The notes: a model not told the origin generated them from the letters alone. A DNA stretch of 64,000 bases from Xanthomonas citri pv. mangiferaeindicae (GCA_002240395.1 CP016836.1:2108001-2172000), one strand, 5' to 3'; shown: positions 23,647 to 33,601, counted from the first letter of the stretch. Numbers and translations are program-made.

Positions 23647-24855
23647 TCAAGCGGCGCTGCCGGCCGCCATGCCCGATGCCCAGGCCCACTGGAAGTTGTA
23701 ACCGCCCAGCCAGCCGGTCACGTCGAGGACCTCGCCGACGAAGTACAGCCCCGGCGCGTGCCGCGATTCGAGCGTGCGCGACGACACCGCCTGGGTGTCG
23801 ACGCCGCCGAGCGTGACCTCTGCGGTGCGGTAGCCCTCGGTGCCGCTGGCGACTAGCGGCCATGCCTGCAACAGCGCCGCGGTGTCGTGCAGTTGCGCCG
23901 GGGTGTACTGCCGCATCGGCCGGCTCGCCAGCCACACCTCGCACAGCCGCTGCGCGAAGCGGCGTGGCATGACCTCGGCCAGCACGGTCCGCAGTTCGGA
24001 CGCCGGGCGCTCGGCCTGCTGCGCCTGCAGCCACGCCAACGCATCGCGGCCCGGCAGCAGGTCCAGGCGCAGGTCGTCGCCGGGCTGCCAATAGGACGAG
24101 ATCTGCAGGATCGCCGGTCCGCTGAGGCCGCGATGGGTGATCAGCATGCGGTTGCGGAACGTGGCGCCGTTGCAGCCGGCCTCGACATCGAGCGCGACGC
24201 CCGACAGCTCGGCCAGCCGCTCCTGATGCTTGCCGCTGAGGGTCAGCGGCACCAGACCGGCCCGCGTGGGCAGCAGGGCATGCCCGAACGCGCGTGCGAT
24301 CTCGTAGCCGAACCCGCTCGCGCCCAGGCTCGGGATCGACAACCCGCCGGTCGCCACGATCAAGGACGCGCACTGCAGCGTGCCGATCGCGGTCTCCAGC
24401 CGAAAGCCGCCCTCGACCGCGCGCGGCAGCTGCACCGCGCAATGGGTGCGGACCTGCACACCGACGGCCTGCGCCTCGTCGAGCAGCATGCGCACGATCT
24501 GCTTCGACGCACCATCGCAGAACAACTGCCCGAGTTCCTTCTCGTGCCAGGCGATGCCATGGCGGTCGACCAGATCGATGAAATCCTGCGGCGTGTAGCG
24601 CGCCAGCGCGGACTTGCAGAAGTGCGGGTTCGACGACAGGTACTGCGCCGGGGTGGTGCCGGTGTTGGTGAAGTTGCAGTGGCCGCCGCCCGACATCAGG
24701 ATCTTCTTGCCGACCTTGTTGGCGTGGTCGAGCACCAATACGCGGCGACCGCGCTGGCCGGCCGCGATCGCGGCCATCAGTCCGGCCGCGCCCGCCCCCA
24801 GGACGATCACGTCCGGATCCTGGCGGGGCGGGGAGGCATGGGCGGCATCGAACAT
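23647..24855 (-). CDS. BaiN/HI0933-type NAD(P)/FAD-dependent oxidoreductase
   Basis: The 402-residue flavoprotein begins with a Rossmann FAD site VIVLGAGAAGLMAAIAAGQRG near residue 16 (read in parts) and the family hallmark KILMSGGGHCNFTN. The segment LIVATGGLSIPSLGASGFGYE and the C-terminal GEVLDVTGWLGGYNFQWAWASG complete the signature. The HI0933/YhiN family is conserved but mostly uncharacterised; relatives reduce organic substrates. ATG 24855 gives a 15-residue lead before the FAD site. It converges on aroG and is divergent from the next flavoprotein gene. Confidence 0.88.
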   Translation of the reverse strand: MFDAAHASPPRQDPDVIVLGAGAAGLMAAIAAGQRGRRVLVLDHANKVGKKILMSGGGHCNFTNTGTTPAQYLSSNPHFCKSALARYTPQDFIDLVDRHGIAWHEKELGQLFCDGASKQIVRMLLDEAQAVGVQVRTHCAVQLPRAVEGGFRLETAIGTLQCASLIVATGGLSIPSLGASGFGYEIARAFGHALLPTRAGLVPLTLSGKHQERLAELSGVALDVEAGCNGATFRNRMLITHRGLSGPAILQISSYWQPGDDLRLDLLPGRDALAWLQAQQAERPASELRTVLAEVMPRRFAQRLCEVWLASRPMRQYTPAQLHDTAALLQAWPLVASGTEGYRTAEVTLGGVDTQAVSSRTLESRHAPGLYFVGEVLDVTGWLGGYNFQWAWASGMAAGSAA

Positions 24856-25000
24856 CGGACGGCACGGCGGCGAGCGGGGGCGCAGTCTAGGCGGTCTACC
24901 GCCTCAACGCCTCAACGCCTCGGCGGTGGGGCGGTGCGGTCTCCGCACGGCACTCACACGGCGCTGAATAGGCTGCGCCATCTTCCTCGATGATGCAGCC

Positions 25001-26215
25001 ATGGATCTCAAGAGCGGCTATCCGTTCTGGGCCGTCCGCAACGGCCTGATGCATGCCTTTCCCAAGCTCTGCCAGGACCTCAACTGCGACGTGCTGGTGC
25101 TCGGCGGCGGGATCACCGGTGCGCTGATCGCCGACGAACTGGTGGCGCACGGCCATGAAGTCGTTGTGCTCGAGCAGCGCGATGTCGCCTGGGGCAGCAG
25201 CGCGGCGAGTACTGCCCTGCTGCAGTACGAGATCGACACGCACCTGGTGGACCTGGCGCAGCGTTACGGCGAGGACGATGCGGCGCTGGCCTATCGCGCC
25301 TGCGGCGAGGCGATCGACCTGCTCGCCGGCATCGCCCGCGACGTGCGCGATGTCGACTTCGAGCGCACCGGCAGCCTCTACTACGCCAGCCGGCAGCGCG
25401 ACGTCTCGGCGCTGCGGGACGAATACGTCGCGCGTCGCCGGCACGGGTTCGATATCGAGTATCTCGACGGGCCCACGGTGCAGGCACGCTACGGTTTCCA
25501 GGCACCGGCCGCGTTGCTCAGCGCGCAGGCTGCGCAGGTCGATCCCTACCGGTTCGCCTCACGGTTGCTGGCGCGGCTGGTCCGGCGTGGTGCCGGCGTC
25601 TACGACCGCACCCAGGTGGTGGACCTGCAGGCGCGCAGCCGCGACGTGCTCGCGACGACCGACGCCGGTGTCCGGGTCCGTGCGCGTCATGTCGTCGTCG
25701 CGGCCGGCTACGCCAGCCAGCACTGGCTGCCCAAACGGGTGGCGCGCAACCGCAGCAGTTACGCGTTCGTCACCGATCCCCTGGACGACGACCTGCCCGA
25801 GCGGCTGGCGCGGCTGCTGGTCTGGGAGACCGCGCGGCCGTACCTGTACCTGCGCACCACTAGCGACCGTCGCCTGCTGATCGGCGGCGAGGATGACGCG
25901 GTCGACGTGCCCGCCCGCCGCGATGCGCGCGTCGACAAGAAGGCGCGCCGGCTGATGAAGCGGGTGCATGCGCTCTGGCCCGAGCTCGACCTGCAACCGA
26001 CCTTCGCCTGGGCCGGTACCTTCGCCGAAACCGAGGACGGCCTGCCGTTCTTCGGTCCGCATCCGGCGACCGGGCCGCGCGTGCACTACGCGATGGCCTA
26101 CGGTGGCAACGGCATCACGTATTCGATGCTCGGTGCCGGGCTGTTGCGCGCCGGGATCGAGCGTCGCCGGCATCCGCTGGCCCGGCTGTTCGCGTTCGAC
26201 CGGCTCCACTGCTGA
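25001..26215 (+). CDS. FAD-dependent oxidoreductase (DAO family)
   Basis: The 404-residue protein has a dinucleotide-binding motif VLVLGGGITGALIADELV (residues about 30-47), a DAO-type WGSSAASTALLQYEID and a C-terminal GLPFFGPHP with MAYGGNGITYSMLGA for FAD contact. Such enzymes oxidise amines or amino acids; the substrate cannot be determined. It has no signal peptide, although some 20 residues precede the Rossmann fold. The gene is divergent from the HI0933-type flavoprotein and is followed 45 bases later by the GIY-YIG gene. Confidence 0.85.
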   Translation: MDLKSGYPFWAVRNGLMHAFPKLCQDLNCDVLVLGGGITGALIADELVAHGHEVVVLEQRDVAWGSSAASTALLQYEIDTHLVDLAQRYGEDDAALAYRACGEAIDLLAGIARDVRDVDFERTGSLYYASRQRDVSALRDEYVARRRHGFDIEYLDGPTVQARYGFQAPAALLSAQAAQVDPYRFASRLLARLVRRGAGVYDRTQVVDLQARSRDVLATTDAGVRVRARHVVVAAGYASQHWLPKRVARNRSSYAFVTDPLDDDLPERLARLLVWETARPYLYLRTTSDRRLLIGGEDDAVDVPARRDARVDKKARRLMKRVHALWPELDLQPTFAWAGTFAETEDGLPFFGPHPATGPRVHYAMAYGGNGITYSMLGAGLLRAGIERRRHPLARLFAFDRLHC

Positions 26216-26260
26216 CGGCGCGCCGCATCCGCATTTGCCTGCGCATGGATAATCGGTGCG

Positions 26261-26527
26261 ATGACCGCGCCCACGCTCTGGCACCTGTACCTGCTCGAAT
26301 GCCGCGACGGCAGTTGGTACGCCGGCATCACCAACGATCTCGACGCGCGGTTCAAAGCGCATGCGGCCGGTCGCGGCGCGAAGTACACGCGCGGCAATCC
26401 ACCGGTGCGCATCCTCGCCAGCCGCGTCTACCCCGACCGCGCCAGCGCCTCGCGCGCCGAATGGCAACTCAAGCGCCTGCCCCGCGCGCGCAAACTGGCT
26501 TGGCTGCAGGCGCAGCCCGAGGCCTGA
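26261..26527 (+). CDS. GIY-YIG nuclease family protein
   Basis: The 88-residue protein is a lone GIY-YIG domain (UPF0213/YhbQ-like): LYLLECRDGSWYAGITNDL provides the two strands, then the Arg/Lys-rich helix DARFKAHAAGRGAKYTRG with ASRAEWQLKRLPRARKL near the end. The first motif is degenerate (WYAGIT for YIG), as is usual in this subfamily. YhbQ-type proteins have been linked with DNA cleavage, but roles are unclear. A GATAAT box (26248-26253) ends seven bases before the ATG and no Shine-Dalgarno is seen, so the transcript may be leaderless. Confidence 0.85.
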   Translation: MTAPTLWHLYLLECRDGSWYAGITNDLDARFKAHAAGRGAKYTRGNPPVRILASRVYPDRASASRAEWQLKRLPRARKLAWLQAQPEA

Positions 26528-26582
26528 CCTGGCAAACGGCCCTGTCTGTTGCGCGACCTGCGGCAGGCCGGCGTTCGCTGCT

Positions 26583-28103
26583 TCAGCGCGTCGCGCGCAT
26601 GTCGCCGGTGTCGAGCCAGCGCTGGTGCCAGGACAGCGCCTCGGGCAACAGATGCGGCGTGTGCTTGCCGTAGCTCTCGCGCAGCGCGCGCGCGAAGTAG
26701 TCCTCGAGCGCGTCGCGATAGTCCGGATGCGCGCAGCGGTCGATCAGCACCCGCGCGCGCTGCTTGGGCGAGAGCCCGCGCAGATCGGCCAGGCCGTACT
26801 CGGTGACCACGATCGACACATCGTGCTCGGTGTGGTCGACGTGGCTGACCATCGGCACGATCGCCGAGATGGTGCCGTTCTTGGCCGTGCTCGGGCTCAT
26901 GAAGATCGACAGAAACCCGTTGCGGGCGAAGTCGCCTGAGCCGCCGATGCCGTTCTGCATGCGGCTGCCCATGATATGGGTCGAGTTGACGTTGCCGTAG
27001 ATGTCGACCTCGACCATGCCGTTCATGCCGATGCAGCCCAGGCGGCGGACGAGTTCGGGGTGGTTGGAGATTTCCTGGGTACGCAGCACGATGCGCTCGC
27101 GGAAGAAACCGAGGTTGGCTTCGAAACGCAGGCTGGCCTCCGGGCTCAGCGCAAAGCCCGTGCACGAGGCGCTGCGCAGCACACCCGATTCGAGCAGGTC
27201 GAGCATGCCGTCCTGGATGACCTCGGTGAACGCGGTCAGATCACGGAATCCGCTGTCGGCGAGGTTGGCGAGCACCGCATTGGGGATGTTGCCCACACCC
27301 GACTGCAGCGGCAGTAGCCCCTTGGGCAGGCGGCCCTTGGCGACCTCGTGCTGCAGGAACTCGACCAGGGATGCGGCGATGCGCTGGCTGGCCTCGTCGG
27401 GCGGGTTGAACGGGCTGTTGCGGTCGGGGGCGGCGGTGCGCACGACCGCGACGATCTTGTCCGGGTCGCAGCGCAGTGCGGTCTCGCCGATGCGGTCGTC
27501 GGCGTGTTCGAGCGGGATCGGGCGGCGCTGCGGCGGCAGCGCGGTGCCGTAGTAGATGTCGTGCATGCCCTCGAGCGCGAGCGGCTGCACCTCGTTGACC
27601 TCGACGATCACGCGCTTGGCCAGGTCCAACCAGGTCTTGCTGTTACCGACCGACGTCGACGGCACGATGGTGCCGTCCTCGCGGATTGCCACCGCCTCGA
27701 TCACCGCCACGTCGATGTCGCCGTAGAAGCCGAACCACGCGTGCTGGGCGACGTGGCTCAGGTGCGCGTCGATATAGGCCAGGCTGCCGTCGTTGATGCG
27801 GCGGCGCGCCTCGGGATCACTCTGGAACGGCAGGCGCAACGCGATGCCATCGACCTTGGCCAGTGCGCCGTCGAGTTCAGGCGCGGTCGAGGCCCCGGTC
27901 AGCAGTCGGATCTGGAACGGCTGCCCCGCGGCATGGACCTGCTCGATGCGTGCGGCCAGCGCCACTGGCACCGCCTTGGGGTAGCCCGAGCCGGTGAAGC
28001 CGCTCATCGCGACGGTCTGGCCCGGTTCGATCAGCGCGGCTGCCTGCTCGGGCGTGACGATGCGGCTGCGCAGGGTGGCGTTGCGGATACGGTCTTCGGT
28101 CAT
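26583..28103 (-). CDS. Acetyl-CoA hydrolase/transferase, probable succinyl-CoA:acetate CoA-transferase
   Basis: The 506-residue protein matches class I CoA transferases of the AarC/Cat1/ScpC group. It shows MSGFTGSGYPKAVP, the loop SGVGNIPNAVLANL, FTEVIQDGMLDLL with Glu294 at the position of the catalytic Glu (Glu294 in Acetobacter AarC), and NSTHIMGSRMQNGIGGSGDF (as two blocks). The reaction moves CoA between succinate and acetate or related acids. ATG 28103 is preferred to a GTG nine bases upstream. The gene is divergent from the murG-like gene, with 116 bases between them for both promoters. Confidence 0.9.
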   Translation of the reverse strand: MTEDRIRNATLRSRIVTPEQAAALIEPGQTVAMSGFTGSGYPKAVPVALAARIEQVHAAGQPFQIRLLTGASTAPELDGALAKVDGIALRLPFQSDPEARRRINDGSLAYIDAHLSHVAQHAWFGFYGDIDVAVIEAVAIREDGTIVPSTSVGNSKTWLDLAKRVIVEVNEVQPLALEGMHDIYYGTALPPQRRPIPLEHADDRIGETALRCDPDKIVAVVRTAAPDRNSPFNPPDEASQRIAASLVEFLQHEVAKGRLPKGLLPLQSGVGNIPNAVLANLADSGFRDLTAFTEVIQDGMLDLLESGVLRSASCTGFALSPEASLRFEANLGFFRERIVLRTQEISNHPELVRRLGCIGMNGMVEVDIYGNVNSTHIMGSRMQNGIGGSGDFARNGFLSIFMSPSTAKNGTISAIVPMVSHVDHTEHDVSIVVTEYGLADLRGLSPKQRARVLIDRCAHPDYRDALEDYFARALRESYGKHTPHLLPEALSWHQRWLDTGDMRATR

Positions 28104-28219
28104 GACGGGCACAGTGGAGTTGAAGCCCCGATTATCGCGTGGGCGGCGGGATCGTGCAGGACCACGCGGCGCCGCGTGCGCTCGCTATAGTCGTGCCCCC
28201 GTCCGTTCCCGGATTCGCC

Positions 28220-29374
28220 ATGTCGTCGCCCGTCGTCCGCACTTCGCTTCCCGCCATCGCCTGCGCTGCAGGCGGCACCGGCGGCCATCTGTTTCCGGCC
28301 GAGGCGCTGGCGCGGGAACTGCAGCGGCGCGGGCATCCGGTGGTGATCTACACCGAGCGTCGCGGTGCGGCCTACACCCAGGCACTGGCCGGGCTCGACC
28401 ACGTCGTGCTGCCGGCGCGCAGCCTCGAAGGCGGCGTCACCGGCAAGCTCGCCGCCGGGGTCACGATCCTGCGGGCGGCCTGGCAGGCGCGCCGCGACAT
28501 GCGCCGGCGTGGCGTCGGCCTGCTGGTGGGCTTCGGCGGCTATCCCAGCTTCGCGCCCGCACTCGCGGCCCGAAGCCTGGGCTGCCCGCTGCTGCTGCAC
28601 GAGCAGGGCGCGCGGCTGAGCCTGGCCAACCAGAAACTGCTGCGGCTGGCCGCCGGCGTAGCGACCTCGTTCCCGGCGACCGCAGGGCTCGACGGCTTCG
28701 ATCGGGCGCGCGTCGTCGACACCGGCAATCCTGTGCGCGCCGCGATCCTGGCCGCACGTGGCGGCTACCCTGCGCTCGATGGCGATGCGCCGTTGCGGCT
28801 GCTGGTCGTGGGCGGCAGCCAAAGCGCGCGGGTGTTCGGCGAAGTCGTGCCGCCCGCACTGCTGCGGCTGCCCGAGACGATCCGGCGCCGGTTGCACGTC
28901 TCGCTGCAGATGAAGGGCGAGGGGGTCGACGCGGTCGAGGCGGCGCTGCGCGCGGCCGGTATCGAGGCGACCGTGCGCCCGTTCTTCGACGACATGGGCG
29001 TGCGGCTGCGCGATGCGCATCTGGTCATCACCCGCGCCGGCGCAACGACTGCCGCCGATCTGTTGACCGTTGGCCGCCCCGCGGTGATGGTCCCAATTCC
29101 GCAGGGCGGCTCGCGCGATGAGCAGCGCCGCAACGCCGAGGCTCTGGCGGCTGCGGGTGTGGGCTGGTGCATGCCCGAGGCCGAACTGAGCGCCGAGCGG
29201 CTCGCCGCGTTGCTTGAAGATGCGTTCGGTTCGCCGACGGTGCTGCCGACTGCGGCGCGCGCGGCCGTCGTGCTCGGACGACCCGACGCCGCGTCGGCGC
29301 TTGCCGATCTCGTCCAGACGACGCTGGGCATCGCGCGCGACAGTGGCTCGCGGGGCGCCCATTCCGCGGCCTGA
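28220..29374 (+). CDS. MurG-family UDP-GlcNAc:undecaprenyl-PP-MurNAc-pentapeptide transferase
   Basis: The 384-residue protein is a GT28 glycosyltransferase with the MurG order of motifs: AAGGTGGHLFPAEALA (glycine loop 1), LVGFGGYPSFAPALAA, LLHEQGARLSLANQ, TGNPVRAAI, VGGSQSARVF (loop 3) and a donor site TRAGATTAADL with a Gln-containing DEQRRNAEALAAAG. MurG makes lipid II at the inner face of the membrane. It stands alone here, far from any division/cell-wall cluster, and GGTGGHLFPAEAL with HEQGA differs from the usual gammaproteobacterial wording. It could be the only murG relocated, a second copy or a transferred gene. A TATAGT box lies about 30 bases upstream. Confidence 0.85.
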   Translation: MSSPVVRTSLPAIACAAGGTGGHLFPAEALARELQRRGHPVVIYTERRGAAYTQALAGLDHVVLPARSLEGGVTGKLAAGVTILRAAWQARRDMRRRGVGLLVGFGGYPSFAPALAARSLGCPLLLHEQGARLSLANQKLLRLAAGVATSFPATAGLDGFDRARVVDTGNPVRAAILAARGGYPALDGDAPLRLLVVGGSQSARVFGEVVPPALLRLPETIRRRLHVSLQMKGEGVDAVEAALRAAGIEATVRPFFDDMGVRLRDAHLVITRAGATTAADLLTVGRPAVMVPIPQGGSRDEQRRNAEALAAAGVGWCMPEAELSAERLAALLEDAFGSPTVLPTAARAAVVLGRPDAASALADLVQTTLGIARDSGSRGAHSAA

Positions 29375-29484
29375 GCCTGAATGCGCGCGGGTTGGTGAAC
29401 CGGCCAGTATCGTTTTGCACTGCAGCGTGCATCCCGTCGACCAGTCTTCCAATATCGCCCCGCACCCGACGTGGGGGAGGGAGC

Positions 29485-29524
29485 AAGCCCGTAACCGGTT
29501 CGCCGGAAGCGGGCTTTTTTTTTT
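29485..29524 (+). terminator. Rho-independent terminator with ten-T tract
   Basis: AAGCCCG (29485-29491) pairs with CGGGCTT (29510-29516), with an inner CCGG-TTCG-CCGG hairpin and a T tract to 29524. It ends the murG-like transcript about 110 bases after its stop. Confidence 0.85.
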
Positions 29525-29570
29525 GGTCGTTCGCCGGCGTCGGTCGATTCTGCGTCTCCCCGCAGACCCG

Positions 29571-29625
29571 AAACCGGGGTCAGAGTGCATTTTCTCAAGG
29601 CGAAATTGCACTCTGACCCCGGTTT
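29571..29625. repeat. GGGGTCAGAGT-type palindromic repeat
   Basis: AAACCGGGGTCAGAGTGCA (29571-29589) and TGCACTCTGACCCCGGTTT (29607-29625) are perfect complements separated by 17 bases containing CGAAAT. It is intergenic, upstream of glnE, and belongs to the same family as the copies at 15903, 35968, 39512 and 61928. Confidence 0.92.
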
Positions 29626-29730
29626 TTGCGGGGGAGAGCGACGTCCCGCTGGCAGGCCGATGTGCGTCAGAAGGGGAGCGCCCATTCCGGTCTCCTGTTT
29701 CGCACCGGCGGCCGCTGTCATGATGGTGGG

Positions 29731-32505
29731 ATGACCGACGATCCCCGTGCAGCGCTCGATGCGCATGTCGCCCGCCTGTTGGCCCGCCTGCCGGATGAGG
29801 TAGGCGCCGACCCCGCGGTGATGACGCGGCTGCGCCCCGTCGCGGTCGCCAGCGACCTTGCGATCGATGTGCTGCAGCGTCAGCCCGACCTGCTTGCGCA
29901 ACTGCTGGCCGACGACGGCGACACGTCGCCCACACCGCCGTCGCTGGAGGCGGGCAATCGCAATGACTGGCCGATGCTGCTGCGGCGCTACCGCCTGGCC
30001 TGCTCGACGCGACTGATCTGGCGCGATGTGCATGGGCTGGATGATGTCGAAGCGACGCTGGCCGGCAGCACGCAGTTGGCCGAGACCTGCCTGCAGGTCG
30101 CGCTGGGCGCCCTCGAACAGGATTTCGCCAGCCGCCACGGCGTCGTGCGCGACGCCGAGGGCCGCCCGGTGCGCCTGGTGGTGTTCGGGCTCGGCAAGCT
30201 CGGCGGCGGCGAGTTGAACTTCAGCTCCGATATCGATCTGGTCTACGGCTTCGAAGCGGCCGGCGAGAGCGATGGCGCGCGGTCGCTGGCGGCCGAGGAC
30301 TACTTCACCCGGCTGGGGCAACAACTGGCGCGGCTGCTCGACGAGATCACCGGCGACGGCTTCTGCCATCGCGTCGACCTGCGCCTGCGGCCGTTCGGCA
30401 ATGCGGGCCGGATCGCGCTGAGCTTCGCGGCGATGGAGCAGTACTTCCAGCGCGAGGGGCGCGACTGGGAACGTTACGCCTGGCAGAAGGCGCGGCCCGT
30501 GGCCGGCGACCTCGCCGCGGGCGCGCGTTTCCTTGACCTGCTGCGGCCATTCGTCTACCGCCGCTATCTCGATTTCGGTGCGCTCGACGGTCTGCGGCAG
30601 ATGAAGGACATGATCGCGGCCGAGGTCGCGCGTCGGGAACTGGCCGACGACATCAAGCGCGGCGACGGCGGCATCCGCGAAGTCGAGTTCCTGGCCCAGG
30701 CGCTGCAATTGATCCGGGGTGGGCGCGAGCCGGCATTGCGCGAACGACGGTTGCTGCCGGCGCTACGGGCGCTGCATGCGGCCGGGCAATTGTCCGACGA
30801 GGCGCTGACGCGACTGCAGGCGGCGTACCTGTTCCTGCGCCGCGTCGAGAATCGCTTGCAGATGCTGCGCGATGCGCAAACCCATCTACTGCCGGCCGAT
30901 CCGCTCGACCGGCTGCGGATCGCGTCCGGCCTGGGCTATGCCGACTGGGCGGGGCTCGAGGCGGATCTGCGGCGCGAGCGCGGCCACGTCGCGCACGAGT
31001 TCGATGCGCTGCTGGCGGTACGCAGCCAGCAGCGTCGCGTCGACACCGACAGCGATCTGGCGACGTGGTGGCGCGCGCTGCCCGATGGCGGCGATGCGCA
31101 GACGCTGGCTGAGGCCGGCTTTGCCGATGCGCGCGAGGTCGCCGAGGCACTGCGCGACTTCGCCCGATCGCCGAGCGTGCGCGATCTGTCTGACAACGCG
31201 CGCGCGCGGCTCGACCGGCTGATGCCGGTGCTGCTGCAAGCCTCCGCGCCGGCGGATCGGCCGCTGCAGGCCGTGCGCCGCCTGCTGGCGCTGCTGCACA
31301 ACATCTTGCGACGTGCCAGCTATCTGGCCCTGCTCGACGAGCAACCGGCTGCGCTGGCGCGGCTGGTGGAGGCGGTGACTCGCAGCGCCTTCCTCGCCGA
31401 GCGCCTCGCTGCGCATCCGCTGCTGCTCGACGAACTGCTCGACGCCCGGGTCGAGGGTCCACTGCCCGAGCGCGATGGTCTGGCGACCCAGTGCAATCGC
31501 GTGCTGCAACAGCGCGATCTGGAATCGGCGTTGCTCGCGCTCAACGAGATCCGCCAGCAACTGAGCTTCCGGATCGCGCTGGCCACGCTCGATCGCAGGC
31601 TCGATCCTCCCACCGCGACCCGGCAGTTGGCCTGGCTGGCTGACGCGGTGGTCGCGGTGGTGCTCGCGCTGGCGATGCGCGAACTCGAGCGTGCCCATGG
31701 CCGGTTGCCCGACGCCCGTTTCGTAGTGGTCGGTTACGGCAGCCTGGGCGGCGAGGAACTGGGGTTCGGTTCGGATCTCGACCTGGTCTTCCTCTACGAC
31801 GCGCCCGCCGACGCCCAATCCGATGGCGCCCGGCCGCTCGATGCCCAGCGCTGGGCGGCACGTCTGGCGCAGAAGATCGTCGCGCTGCTGGGGACGGTGA
31901 CCGGCGGTGGCCGGCTTTACGACGTCGACGTGCGCCTGCGCCCGGACGGCGGCAAAGGGCTGCTGGTCTCGTCGCTGGCCAGCTACGCGGAGTACCAGCG
32001 CGAGCGCGCGTGGACCTGGGAACACCAGGCGCTGGTGCGTGCGCGGGTGGTTGCGGGCGATGCGTCGATGCGCGAGGCGTTCGAGTCGGTCCGCAACGAC
32101 ACGCTGGCCCGGCCTCGCGAGCCTGTGGCGCTGCGGGAGGAGATCGCCGCGATGCGCCGGCGCATGCGTGGCGAACTCGATCGTTCGACTGCCGACCGGT
32201 TCGACCTCAAGCAGGGCGAGGGCGGGCTGGTGGATCTGGAGTTCCTGGCCCAGTCGCTGGTGCTGCAGGGCGCGGCGACGCATCCCGAGCTGCTCGTGCC
32301 CCGCGCCAGCCCGGCGTTGTTCGAGGCCGCGGCGGCGGCGGGCCTGTTGCCGGCCACCCAGTGTCAGGCGCTGCGTCAGGGCCATGCCTGTCTGCTGGAG
32401 GCGGCGCTGGCCTGCATGCTCGATCGCCGGCCGCGCATCGCATCGGTCTCGCCGGCGCTGGCATCGGCTCGGGCGACGATCGCAGGTATCGCCGGCTGGG
32501 CCTGA
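29731..32505 (+). CDS. glnE: Bifunctional glutamine synthetase adenylyltransferase/deadenylase
   Basis: The 924-residue protein attaches or removes AMP on glutamine synthetase according to nitrogen status. Two nucleotidyltransferase domains are visible. The N-terminal (deadenylase) domain has VVFGLGKLGGGELNFSSDID (about 149-168). The C-terminal (adenylyltransferase) domain has VGYGSLGGEELGFGSDLDLV (about 666-685). Each has its paired DxD. Linker helices with RRVENRLQMLRDAQTH lie between, and each half ends with an EVEFLAQALQL/DLEFLAQSLVL motif. Length matches E. coli GlnE (946). ATG 29731 follows a weak GGTGGG site. Confidence 0.95.
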   Translation: MTDDPRAALDAHVARLLARLPDEVGADPAVMTRLRPVAVASDLAIDVLQRQPDLLAQLLADDGDTSPTPPSLEAGNRNDWPMLLRRYRLACSTRLIWRDVHGLDDVEATLAGSTQLAETCLQVALGALEQDFASRHGVVRDAEGRPVRLVVFGLGKLGGGELNFSSDIDLVYGFEAAGESDGARSLAAEDYFTRLGQQLARLLDEITGDGFCHRVDLRLRPFGNAGRIALSFAAMEQYFQREGRDWERYAWQKARPVAGDLAAGARFLDLLRPFVYRRYLDFGALDGLRQMKDMIAAEVARRELADDIKRGDGGIREVEFLAQALQLIRGGREPALRERRLLPALRALHAAGQLSDEALTRLQAAYLFLRRVENRLQMLRDAQTHLLPADPLDRLRIASGLGYADWAGLEADLRRERGHVAHEFDALLAVRSQQRRVDTDSDLATWWRALPDGGDAQTLAEAGFADAREVAEALRDFARSPSVRDLSDNARARLDRLMPVLLQASAPADRPLQAVRRLLALLHNILRRASYLALLDEQPAALARLVEAVTRSAFLAERLAAHPLLLDELLDARVEGPLPERDGLATQCNRVLQQRDLESALLALNEIRQQLSFRIALATLDRRLDPPTATRQLAWLADAVVAVVLALAMRELERAHGRLPDARFVVVGYGSLGGEELGFGSDLDLVFLYDAPADAQSDGARPLDAQRWAARLAQKIVALLGTVTGGGRLYDVDVRLRPDGGKGLLVSSLASYAEYQRERAWTWEHQALVRARVVAGDASMREAFESVRNDTLARPREPVALREEIAAMRRRMRGELDRSTADRFDLKQGEGGLVDLEFLAQSLVLQGAATHPELLVPRASPALFEAAAAAGLLPATQCQALRQGHACLLEAALACMLDRRPRIASVSPALASARATIAGIAGWA

Positions 32506-32639
32506 TCTTCATCCTGGATTCGCCCGGACAGGCGCAGGCTTGACCCTCTGGAGACGGCCCACAGCGGTGGCGCGGCTACCCGCTTGGGTGAACGGTCCCT
32601 GTCCAGAAAGCGTTGGACGTTCCATGGCCAGAACACTCG

Positions 32640-32667
32640 GGAACTTCCGGCAGCCTTAGCAGTCATA
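32640..32667 (+). promoter_or_regulatory. Candidate sigma-E promoter of rpoH
   Basis: GGAACTT at 32640-32646 and TCATA at 32663-32667 are spaced by 16 bases. This resembles the sigma-E pattern (GGAACTT, 16-17 bases, TCTGA) in the -35 element, but only weakly in the -10. rpoH is sigma-E dependent in several gammaproteobacteria. The start site would lie near 32673, giving a very short leader. Confidence 0.5.
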
Positions 32668-32682
32668 TCTGGAGACTGCTAC
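32656..32682 (+). promoter_or_regulatory. CIRCE-like 9-9-9 inverted repeat upstream of rpoH
   Basis: TTAGCAGTC, nine bases and GACTGCTAC give eight exactly paired positions in each arm, with the same 9-9-9 layout as CIRCE. The left arm shares the TAGCAGTC core with the groES operator at 17679 in this window. It ends nine bases before the rpoH start. It could be an HrcA site or an RNA hairpin acting on translation. Confidence 0.55.
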
Positions 32683-32691
32683 CATCCTTTC

Positions 32692-33570
<879 letters not shown>

Positions 33571-33601
33571 GTGCCGCAGTAGCCACCGCAGGATACAGAC
33601 T

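Larger units (their letters stand above)
29375..29730. other. Intergenic region: terminator and palindromic repeat
   Basis: The 356 bases between the murG-like gene and glnE hold a strong terminator (29485-29524), a 55-base GGGGTCAGAGT palindrome (29571-29625) and about 100 bases upstream of glnE where its promoter must lie. No gene is supported. Confidence 0.6.

Noticed and set aside
30886..32385. Long minus-strand open frame opposite glnE
   Set aside because: Gln/Arg/His-rich shadow of a conserved GlnE domain, with no start signal or known motif.
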